Shown here one piece after another: positions 1-5,351 of a stretch of 5,665 nucleotides of DNA (positions are counted from its first letter, which is position 1; every line of letters starts with the position of its first letter). The notes below the pieces were generated by a model that was not told the origin of the DNA, made no database searches, and worked only from the letters and a program-made list of their open reading frames with translations. Position numbers and translations under genes: made by a program. The stretch covers positions 1 to 5,665 of the forward strand of contig RFKM01000070.1 in the NCBI GenBank assembly GCA_003694465.1, in the 5' to 3' direction. The DNA is from Alphaproteobacteria bacterium. GTDB lineage: Bacteria; Pseudomonadota; Alphaproteobacteria; Rhodobacterales; Rhodobacteraceae.

Positions 1-67
1 AATCGGGCCGGCGGACGGGGGCACGGAGCGTCTGAGCCGCCATGAGGCGCCGGGCCATGATGACCAT
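1..67 (-). other. possible 5' end of a further minus-strand gene (tentative)
   Basis: A minus-strand frame opens at an ATG at 67 and stays open to the window edge. It has in-frame alternative ATGs at 58 and 43 and begins MVIMARRLMAAQTLRAPVRR. It would be the next gene after the aldolase, about 80 nt downstream and in the same direction, so it could be another member of the inositol operon. Only 22 residues are visible, the upstream sequence (CCGGAA before the ATG) is a weak ribosome binding site, and in DNA this GC-rich open frames arise by chance. No family can be recognised. It is listed only so that the edge is described. Confidence 0.18.
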
Positions 68-115
68 GGGTTCCGGATCGTCAGCTGCATGAGTTGCGAA
101 CGCAAACGCGCGCCC

Positions 116-130
116 CCGCCGTCTGGGCGG
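116..130 (-). terminator. GC-rich hairpin after iolJ, weak terminator candidate
   Basis: About 17 nt past the aldolase stop codon the minus strand reads CCGCC-CAGAC-GGCGG, a 5-bp all-GC stem with a 5-nt loop. It is preceded by the 8-bp palindrome CGGGCCCG at 138-145. The following minus-strand sequence has only short T runs (GCGTTTGCGTT), not a proper U tract, so a classical intrinsic terminator is not supported. It could slow or partly stop transcription, or be chance structure in GC-rich DNA. Confidence 0.25.
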
Positions 131-147
131 CATGAAGCGGGCCCGTT

Positions 148-990
148 TCAGGCGCGCTCCGCGTCCGGTTTCAGTGCGCGCAGGACCGCGCGGGTGGCGG
201 CAACGAGCGGCTCATGGGTTTCGGAGAGGATCTGCACCCGGTCGAACCGGTCCGGGTCGCGGTTCACCGCCGCGCGCAGCGCCGCTCCGAAGGCCATGCG
301 CAGCTCGGTGCCGATGTTGAACTTGCAGATCTTCGAGCCGCGGGCCAGCGATCTGCGCTGCGCCATCGGCACGCCCGACCCGCCGTGGATCACCAGCGGC
401 ACGTCGGTCACCGCCTCGATGGCGCGGATGCGCGCCTCGTCCAGCCCGCCTTCGCGGTCCTGCTGCAAATGCACGTTGCCGACCGAGATCGCCATCGCAT
501 CGACGCCGCTCTCGCGGGCAAAGCGCGCCGCTTCGGCCGGATCGGTGCCCGCCGAGGCCTCGCCCCGCGCATAGCCGACGAAGCCGATCTCGCCCTCGCA
601 GGAAATGCCCGCGCCATGCGCCAGTTCGGCCACCCGCGCCGTCTGTTCGATATTCTCGTCCAGCGAAAGGCGCGAGCCGTCGAACATCAGCGAGGTGAAG
701 CCGCTGTCGAGGGCTTCGGCGCAGTCCTCGTAGCTGTAGCCATGATCGAGATGCGCCACCACCGGCACGCGCGCGTGCTCGGCAAGGTGGCGGAACATCT
801 TGCCGAGGATCGGCAGCGGCGTGTGCGCCCGGCACGAGGGGCCGGCCTGCAGGATCACCGGCACGCCTTCGGCCTCGGCGGCGGCGACATAGGCGCGCAT
901 GTCTTCCCAGCCGAGGGTGACAAGCCCGGCCACGGCGTAACCGCCGCGCATGGCTGGTTGCAGAACGTCGTCAAGGGTCGCAAGGCTCAT
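148..990 (-). CDS. iolJ: class II (zinc) ketose-bisphosphate aldolase, probable 2-deoxy-5-keto-gluconate-6-phosphate aldolase
   Basis: This is a 280-residue cytosolic class II aldolase of the FbaA/GatY/IolJ family, at the usual length for the short GatY-like branch. Visible motifs are HLDHG at 80-84 (D82 catalytic acid, H83 zinc ligand), EGEIG at 132-136, a zinc-ligand histidine in GNVH (H174), IHGGSG at 201-206 (H202 zinc ligand, then the phosphate-binding glycines) and NIGTE at 225-229. The family cleaves ketose phosphates to dihydroxyacetone phosphate and an aldehyde. The aldolase lies directly behind iolB and iolC, so the inferred substrate is DKG-6-phosphate, giving malonic semialdehyde. 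The start ATG overlaps the iolB stop as ATGA and has no purine-rich Shine-Dalgarno sequence before it, so translation is probably coupled to iolB. A fructose- or tagatose-bisphosphate aldolase is the main alternative. The family is certain; the specificity comes from context. Confidence 0.88.
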   Translation of the reverse strand: MSLATLDDVLQPAMRGGYAVAGLVTLGWEDMRAYVAAAEAEGVPVILQAGPSCRAHTPLPILGKMFRHLAEHARVPVVAHLDHGYSYEDCAEALDSGFTSLMFDGSRLSLDENIEQTARVAELAHGAGISCEGEIGFVGYARGEASAGTDPAEAARFARESGVDAMAISVGNVHLQQDREGGLDEARIRAIEAVTDVPLVIHGGSGVPMAQRRSLARGSKICKFNIGTELRMAFGAALRAAVNRDPDRFDRVQILSETHEPLVAATRAVLRALKPDAERA

Positions 991-1823
991 TTGAATTTCG
1001 CAATCATGTCCTTGATGCCGGGGATCGTCTCGAGCTGGTCGGCGTGGGTGGGCTGGAAATATTGCACGAGCGGGCGCTGGCTGAGCCCGCCGAGGATGGT
1101 GAAATAATACATCTCGTAGCCCGGCAGCACGCAGCAGGGGTGATAGCCCTTGTCGATCAGCACTGTCGAGCCGTTGACGATGTGGTAGGCGTCGCCCACC
1201 TCGTTATCGACCCGCTGGAGCATCTGCAGGCCCGAGCCGTGGTCCGGGCGGAAGCGGAAATTGTAACATTCATCGTGGCGCGTCTCGATCGGCAGGCGGT
1301 CGGTGTCGTGCTTGTGCGAGGGAAAGCCCGACCAGCCGCCGGCCCCGACGGTGTAAAGCTCGCTCACGAGGAGCCTGCCCACCCTGTCGTGGTGCTTCTG
1401 GCCGAGGATATGCTTGATCTTGCGGTGGGTCTTGGTCTCGTCCGATCCGTATTGCACGAGGTCGTGCTCGCGCACGTCGAAAGGCTCGAGCACCTTGTCG
1501 AATTTCGCCCCGGCGACGAACACCTCGGCGGTGGGGGAGGTGCAGACCATCGTCGCCTTCGCCCCGGTCGGCACATAGACCCCCTGCGGCTCGCCATCCC
1601 AGACATCGACGCCGCGCCCACCCAGCGCGTCGAAGCGGGCGCCCTCGACATCGACATCGACGGTGCCCGTCGCCGGAACGATGCAGGTCTCGTAGCCCGG
1701 CACGCGATACTCGAAGGCCTCGCCCTGCTTGAGCTTGACGATGTTGAAGTAGACGAGGGGCACATGCGCATCGTCGACATCGACGATCGGCGCATTGCGG
1801 TTGTCATAGGGCGGAATGTGCAT
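987..1823 (-). CDS. iolB: 5-deoxy-glucuronate isomerase
   Basis: This 278-residue cytosolic protein is the bicupin isomerase IolB, which turns 5-deoxy-D-glucuronate into 2-deoxy-5-keto-D-gluconate in myo-inositol breakdown. The hallmark metal-site segment is clear: GGWSGFPSHKHDTDRLP at 162-178 (H170 and H172), then HDECYNFRF at 183-191 (E185) and GYHP at 226-229 (H228). The N-terminal cupin half contains EAFEYRVPGYETCIVPATG. The start is placed at 1823, not at the upstream in-frame ATG at 2006. The reasons are that homology begins at MHIPPYDNRN, a strong AAGGAGG sits 5 nt upstream, and the extra 61 codons are antisense-like Arg/Pro-rich sequence inside iolC. The gene overlaps the end of iolC by 20 nt, so its ribosome binding site lies within iolC. 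It overlaps the aldolase start by 4 nt. No truncation or missing key residue is seen. Confidence 0.96.
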   Translation of the reverse strand: MHIPPYDNRNAPIVDVDDAHVPLVYFNIVKLKQGEAFEYRVPGYETCIVPATGTVDVDVEGARFDALGGRGVDVWDGEPQGVYVPTGAKATMVCTSPTAEVFVAGAKFDKVLEPFDVREHDLVQYGSDETKTHRKIKHILGQKHHDRVGRLLVSELYTVGAGGWSGFPSHKHDTDRLPIETRHDECYNFRFRPDHGSGLQMLQRVDNEVGDAYHIVNGSTVLIDKGYHPCCVLPGYEMYYFTILGGLSQRPLVQYFQPTHADQLETIPGIKDMIAKFK

Positions 1824-2814
1824 GAGGGCCTCCTTCGGGCTCGGTCGGCCCGGGGTGGTTGGCGAGAAAGGTCTCGAGAGCTTCGGTGGTCGGCATCGCC
1901 GGGGCGCATCCGGGGCGGGAGACGACGATCGCCGCGCAGGCCGACCCGCGCAGGACCGCCTCGCGCATCTCGCGCCCCTCGGCCAGCCCGGCCAGCAGCC
2001 CGGCAAGGAAACTGTCGCCGGCGCCGTTCGGCTTCACGGCGGTGACGGGAAAGATCCCGGTGCGAATCTCTTCGCCGCCGGCCAGGGTGATCGCCCCCTG
2101 ATGGCCCATCTTGTAGATCACCACCCGGCCCTCGGCGGCCAGGGCCCGCGCCTTGTCGAGCCCCCTGTCGAAGCCGCCGGCCATGAAGCCGAATTCCTCG
2201 TCGTTTCCGACGATCATGTCGCTTTCTTCGGCGGCCCGGGTGAGCACCGCCGAGGCGACCTCGGGCGAGGGCCAGGTGTAGGGGCGGTAGTCGATGTCGA
2301 AGATCACCGGCAGGCCGGCCTTGCGGGCATGGTCGAAGGCGCGGAAGGTGGACGAGCGCGAAGGGTCGGCGGCAAAGACGGTGCCGGCGGTGATCAGCGC
2401 GCCGTAAGCGGCGTAATCGACCGCGTCCACATCCGCTTCGGTGACCTGAAAATCCGCCGCGCCGTTGCGGTAGATCACGTTCTGGAAGTCCTCCATCGTG
2501 CTCTCGTAGATGGCCAGCGAGGTGCGCGCCTCGCCCCCGACCGCGCGCACGTGGCGGGTGTCGACGCCGTAATGCGCCAGCCGGTTGAGGCAGAAGCGGC
2601 CGACGGCATCGTCGGACACCGATGTCACCAGTGCCGCCCGCGCGCCGAGCTTGACGAGCCCGGCGCAGATATTCGCCGACGAGCCGCCCAGATCGGCGCG
2701 GAAGGTTTCGGCGTGTTCGCTCTTCACGCCGACGGGTTCGGCAAACATGTCCATGCCCGCGCGGCCGAACACCACAAACCGCTTCTGGCGTATGCCTTGC
2801 AGCACCTTTTCCAT
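1804..2814 (-). CDS. iolC: 5-dehydro-2-deoxygluconokinase (PfkB/ribokinase family)
   Basis: This 336-residue cytosolic sugar kinase phosphorylates 2-deoxy-5-keto-gluconate (DKG) with ATP, the step before aldol cleavage in inositol catabolism. The PfkB N-terminal signature is at 43-57 (GGSSANICAGLVKLG). The C-terminal ATP/anion-hole signature KPNGAGDSF is at 261-269, with the catalytic aspartate at D267. The IolC-like segment FDIDYRPYTW (172-181) and GNDEEF (203-208) are also present. The length fits the stand-alone kinase; the C-terminal DUF2090 domain found fused to IolC in many proteobacteria is absent. The start is placed at MEKVLQ (2814), after a GGGGAA element. An in-frame ATG at 2964 would add 50 non-homologous residues and run through the operator. 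It is the first gene of the minus-strand operon, ends 20 nt inside iolB, and has a LacI-type palindrome 84 nt upstream of its start. Confidence 0.94.
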   Translation of the reverse strand: MEKVLQGIRQKRFVVFGRAGMDMFAEPVGVKSEHAETFRADLGGSSANICAGLVKLGARAALVTSVSDDAVGRFCLNRLAHYGVDTRHVRAVGGEARTSLAIYESTMEDFQNVIYRNGAADFQVTEADVDAVDYAAYGALITAGTVFAADPSRSSTFRAFDHARKAGLPVIFDIDYRPYTWPSPEVASAVLTRAAEESDMIVGNDEEFGFMAGGFDRGLDKARALAAEGRVVIYKMGHQGAITLAGGEEIRTGIFPVTAVKPNGAGDSFLAGLLAGLAEGREMREAVLRGSACAAIVVSRPGCAPAMPTTEALETFLANHPGPTEPEGGPHAHSAL

Positions 2815-2846
2815 CTGTTCCCCGGGTCCGATCTCGATCTTTCCGC

Positions 2847-2865
2847 GCCCGCCTGCAATTCGGGC
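2847..2865 (-). other. small inverted repeat in the iolC leader
   Basis: GCCCG and CGGGC form a 5-bp stem around a 9-nt loop in the region expected to be the iolC 5' untranslated leader, about 33 nt before the start codon. There is no U tract after it and no sign of a riboswitch or leader peptide. It is probably incidental in GC-rich DNA. Confidence 0.2.
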
Positions 2866-2894
2866 TTGCCTGTGTTGCAGTCGAAGGCTACATT
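2866..2894 (+). promoter_or_regulatory. candidate sigma70-type promoter for the dehydrogenase operon
   Basis: TTGCCT (2866-2871) and TACATT (2889-2894) are separated by 17 bp. Each matches four of the six bases of the housekeeping -35 and -10 consensus. The predicted transcription start is near 2901, inside the 16-bp palindrome at 2898-2913, so a bound repressor would block initiation. This leaves a leader of about 57 nt before the ATG at 2958. The match is moderate and found by eye. Confidence 0.45.
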
Positions 2895-2913
2895 GATTTG
2901 CAACCGGTTGCAA
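2885..2913 (-). promoter_or_regulatory. candidate promoter for iolC-iolB-iolJ overlapping the operator
   Basis: On the minus strand TTGCAA (2913-2908) and TAGCCT (2890-2885) are 17 bp apart, matching the -35 in four positions and the -10 in three. The -35 element and most of the spacer lie within the operator palindrome, so one repressor could close this promoter and the opposing one together. The -10 is weak, so a regulator-dependent or differently placed promoter is possible. Confidence 0.3.
2898..2913. promoter_or_regulatory. LacI-family-type operator palindrome
   Basis: TTGCAACCGGTTGCAA is a perfect 16-bp palindrome with a central CG, in the only substantial gap between the divergent operons. 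LacI/GalR-family operators typically fit TGNAANCGNTTNCA, and this site fits it fully. It overlaps the predicted start region of the plus-strand promoter and the -35/spacer of the minus-strand promoter. The inferred role is one repressor binding here to control both operons, released by an inositol- or sugar-derived effector. No regulator gene is in the window, so the protein is unknown. Confidence 0.75.
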
Positions 2914-2957
2914 CACCCAGGCGCGCCGGATCGGACCTTCATTAGACGGCGGCCGGA

Positions 2958-4061
2958 ATGACACGGATCGGGATTGGAATCGTCGGTGGCGGCTACATGG
3001 GCAAGGCGCATGCCGTGGCCATGTCGGCGGTCGGCGCGGTGTTCGACACGGCGCTGCGCCCGCGGCTCGAAATGGTGGCCGCCTCGAGCCCCGAGAGCGC
3101 CGAGCGCTACCGCGCCGCCTTCGGCTTCGCCCGCGCCGCGCCCGACTGGCGCGCCCTCGTGGACGACCCGGCCGTCGAGGCGGTGATCATCGCCACGCCG
3201 CAGGCGACCCACCGCGAGATTGCCGAAGCGGCTTTCGCGCGCGGCAAGCCGGTCTTTTGCGAAAAGCCCCTCGGCGACAGCCTCGCGGCCGCGCGGGCAA
3301 TGACGGCGGCGGCCGAAGCGGCGGGCGTGGCCAACATGGTCGGCTTCAACTACAGCCGCACCCCGGCGACGCAATTTGCCCGCAAGCTGCTCGCCGAAGG
3401 CGCGATCGGCCAGGTCACCTGGTTTCGCGGCGAACACACGGAAGATTTCCTGGCCGATCCTTCGATCCCGTTCAACTGGCGCTGCGCGGGGCGCGCGAAC
3501 GGGAACCTCGGCGATCTGGCCCCGCATCCGATCAACGCCGCGCTGGCGCTCATGGGGCCGATCGAAAGCGTTCTGGCCGAGGTCGAAACCGTCCACCGCA
3601 CCCGCCCCGGCGGCACGGTGACCAATGACGATCACGCCCAGATCATGTGCCGCTTTGCCAATGGCGTGAAGGGGCACATCTACGCCAGCCGCATCGCCAC
3701 CGGCCGCAAGATGGGCTATGCCTACGAGATCCACGGCACCCGGGGCGCGATCCGCTTCGATCAGGAAGACCAGAACGCGCTCTGGCTCTACCGCACCGAC
3801 GACCCGGAGCCCGAGCGCGGTTTTCGCAAGATTCTGACCGGCCCCGCGCACCCCGATTATGCCGCCTTCTGCCAGGGACCGGGCCACGGGACGGGCTATC
3901 AGGACCAGATCATCATCGAGGCGAAGGATTTTCTCACCGCCATCGAAACCGGCGCGCCGGTCTGGCCCACCTTTCGCGATGGGTTGGCGGTGGCCGAAGT
4001 GGTGGAGGCAGCGCTGGCGTCGGCGCGCGACGGCGCCTGGACCAGGGTCACGCAAGTCTGA
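2958..4061 (+). CDS. Gfo/Idh/MocA family NAD(P)-dependent dehydrogenase, putative inositol or sugar dehydrogenase
   Basis: This 367-residue soluble oxidoreductase has the two-domain architecture of inositol 2-dehydrogenases and glucose-fructose oxidoreductases. A Rossmann domain begins at residue 3, with the dinucleotide-binding turn IVGGGYMGKAH (8-18). The catalytic lysine is K103 in CEKPLGD. The C-terminal substrate domain holds NLGDLAPHPIN (183-193), where D186 and H190 match the Asp/His pair that acts with the lysine in inositol dehydrogenases. The segment DFLADPSIPFNWR (163-175) is the sort seen in the family branch acting on cyclitols and anhydro or keto sugars. The likely reaction is NAD(P)-dependent oxidation of one ring hydroxyl of an inositol isomer or sugar. 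The start follows a weak GGCCGGA site; homology begins at once, so no other start is needed. It heads the plus-strand operon. It is not clearly the canonical myo-inositol dehydrogenase IolG; a scyllo-inositol or glycoside dehydrogenase is equally possible. Confidence 0.93.
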   Translation: MTRIGIGIVGGGYMGKAHAVAMSAVGAVFDTALRPRLEMVAASSPESAERYRAAFGFARAAPDWRALVDDPAVEAVIIATPQATHREIAEAAFARGKPVFCEKPLGDSLAAARAMTAAAEAAGVANMVGFNYSRTPATQFARKLLAEGAIGQVTWFRGEHTEDFLADPSIPFNWRCAGRANGNLGDLAPHPINAALALMGPIESVLAEVETVHRTRPGGTVTNDDHAQIMCRFANGVKGHIYASRIATGRKMGYAYEIHGTRGAIRFDQEDQNALWLYRTDDPEPERGFRKILTGPAHPDYAAFCQGPGHGTGYQDQIIIEAKDFLTAIETGAPVWPTFRDGLAVAEVVEAALASARDGAWTRVTQV

Positions 4062-4074
4062 GGAGAAACGAGGC

Positions 4075-5211
4075 ATGACGAAGCTCAAATGGGGGATGAT
4101 CGGCGGCGGCGAGGGCAGCCAGATCGGCCCGGCGCATCGGCTCGGCGCGCAGGCCGACGGATTGTTCGAATTCGTCGCCGGCGCGCTCGATCATCGCCCC
4201 GAGGCCGGGCGGGATTATGCGCGCCGGCTCGGCATTGCCGACGATCGCGCCTATGGCGACTGGCGCGAGATGCTCGAAGGCGAGCGCGGGCGCGACGACC
4301 GGGTCGACCTCGTGACGGTAGCCACGCCCAACGCCACCCATTTCGAGATCACCAAGGCCTTCCTTGAAGCCGGGTTCCACGTCTTGTGCGAAAAGCCCAT
4401 GACGATGAGCGTCGAAGAGGGCGAGGAGATCGTGCGCGTCGCCCGGGCGTCGGGGAAGATCCTGGCGGTGAACTATGCCTATTCGGCCTATCCGATGGTG
4501 CGCGAGGCCCGCGCCATGGTGCGGGCGGGCGAGATCGGCAAGGTGCGTCTGGTCGTGACGAATTTTTCCCACGGCCACCACGGCGACGCGACCGATGCCG
4601 ACAATCCGCGCGTGCGCTGGCGCTACGACCCGGCCATGGCCGGGGTCTCGGGCCAGTTTGCCGATTGCGGCATTCACGCCCTCCACATGGCGAGTTTCAT
4701 CTGCGATGACGAGGTGCGCAGCCTGTCGGCCGATTTCGCCTCGACCATCCCCTCGCGGGAGCTGGAAGACGACGCCATGGTCAATTTCCGCATGGAAGGT
4801 GGCACCGTCGGGCGGCTCTGGACATCCTCGGTGGCGATTGGCCGCCAGCACGGGTTCGACATTCAGGTATTCGGCGAGACCGGCGGTTTGCGCTGGGCAT
4901 CAGAACAGCCCAACCAGCTCTACTACACCCCGGTGGGCGGGCGCACCCAGATCATCGAGAAGGGCGAGGCCGGGTTGTCGGACGAGGCGGCGCGCCTCAG
5001 CCGCGTGCCGATTGCCCATCCCGAGGGCTTCCCGCTCGCCGTTGCCAATATCTATGTCGATCTCGCCGATGCGATCCGCGGCGCGACGCGCGACGGGCTG
5101 CCCGGCGCCGAGGACGGCCTGCGGTCGATGGCGGCGGTGCACACGGCCGTTGCCAGCGCCCGGGCCGGCGGGGCGTGGATGGACGCCCGGCCGCCGATGT
5201 TCCGCACGTAG
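4075..5211 (+). CDS. second Gfo/Idh/MocA family dehydrogenase, putative inositol or sugar dehydrogenase
   Basis: This 378-residue soluble oxidoreductase is a distant paralogue of the gene before it. Its nucleotide-binding turn is MIGGGEGSQIGPAHR (8-22), a longer loop variant that marks a separate branch. The catalytic lysine is K107 in LCEKPM, and the Asp/His pair is D197 and H201 in FADCGIHALH. The C-terminal HPEGFPLAVANIY (315-327) is typical of this branch. It probably oxidises a hydroxyl of a cyclitol, sugar or glycoside with NAD(P); the substrate is not readable. The start at 4075 is supported by AGGAG at 4061-4065, which shares its first base with the upstream stop codon, and by homology beginning at MTKLKWGMIGGG. 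A longer in-frame reading from 3859 would lie inside the previous gene out of frame. The 13-nt gap implies co-transcription and perhaps coupled translation. The stop is followed immediately by a long inverted repeat. Confidence 0.93.
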   Translation: MTKLKWGMIGGGEGSQIGPAHRLGAQADGLFEFVAGALDHRPEAGRDYARRLGIADDRAYGDWREMLEGERGRDDRVDLVTVATPNATHFEITKAFLEAGFHVLCEKPMTMSVEEGEEIVRVARASGKILAVNYAYSAYPMVREARAMVRAGEIGKVRLVVTNFSHGHHGDATDADNPRVRWRYDPAMAGVSGQFADCGIHALHMASFICDDEVRSLSADFASTIPSRELEDDAMVNFRMEGGTVGRLWTSSVAIGRQHGFDIQVFGETGGLRWASEQPNQLYYTPVGGRTQIIEKGEAGLSDEAARLSRVPIAHPEGFPLAVANIYVDLADAIRGATRDGLPGAEDGLRSMAAVHTAVASARAGGAWMDARPPMFRT

Positions 5212-5272
5212 GGCGCAATCTCGAGCCACGAGGGGTGTGCCGGGGGAGGGGAGCGCCCGGTCGGATTGCGCC
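5212..5272 (+). terminator. nested inverted repeat directly after the dehydrogenase operon
   Basis: GGCGCAATC (5212-5220) begins on the first base after the stop codon and pairs perfectly with GATTGCGCC (5264-5272), leaving a 43-nt loop. A second stem sits inside that loop: CCGGG (5240-5244) with CCCGG (5256-5260). The loop's plus strand is very G-rich. Position at an operon end suggests a 3'-end or mRNA-stabilising structure or a transcription stop, but no T tract follows (TGAAGGGCGG), so it is not a classical intrinsic terminator. Confidence 0.4.
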
Positions 5273-5351
5273 TGAAGGGCGGGGCGGACCGCGAAGGGCG
5301 AAAGAAGAAGCGCCCGGACAGGCTGGCGGAGGGCGGGGCTCAGGATGCCCC
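5273..5351. other. non-coding G-rich spacer
   Basis: Between the inverted repeat and the repeat array is about 80 bp of G-rich sequence. Open frames run across it, but they continue into the array, where the 46-bp period shifts the frame at each unit. None shows a ribosome binding site with a recognisable protein, so I see no gene, RNA or site here. Confidence 0.5.

Noticed and set aside
94..105. TTGCG-AA-CGCAA inverted repeat as a second LacI-type operator near the left edge
   Set aside because: The centre is not palindromic and lacks the CG-centred spacing of the 2898-2913 site, and it is not clearly in front of a supported gene.
1824..2006. A 61-residue N-terminal extension of IolB
   Set aside because: It lies out of frame within iolC, is Arg/Pro-rich, and the strong AAGGAGG lies just before the ATG at 1823.
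2815..2964. A 50-residue N-terminal extension of IolC from an upstream ATG
   Set aside because: The extra residues match nothing in the kinase family and would place the operator and the opposing promoter inside the coding region. MEKVLQ at 2814 fits the family start.
3859..4074. A 72-residue N-terminal extension of the second dehydrogenase
   Set aside because: It is out-of-frame sequence inside the first dehydrogenase gene. The Rossmann fold starts right after the ATG at 4075, which has its own AGGAG.
2724..4088. A 454-codon minus-strand open frame covering the first dehydrogenase gene and the control region
   Set aside because: It is antisense to a well-supported Gfo/Idh gene, rich in Arg, Ala and Gly as high-GC shadows are, has no recognisable domain, and would also cross the operator and overlap iolC in another frame.
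5232..5251. G-quadruplex in the G-rich loop after the last gene
   Set aside because: Only three G runs of sufficient length lie close together. The fourth is about 25 nt away, so the canonical pattern is not met.
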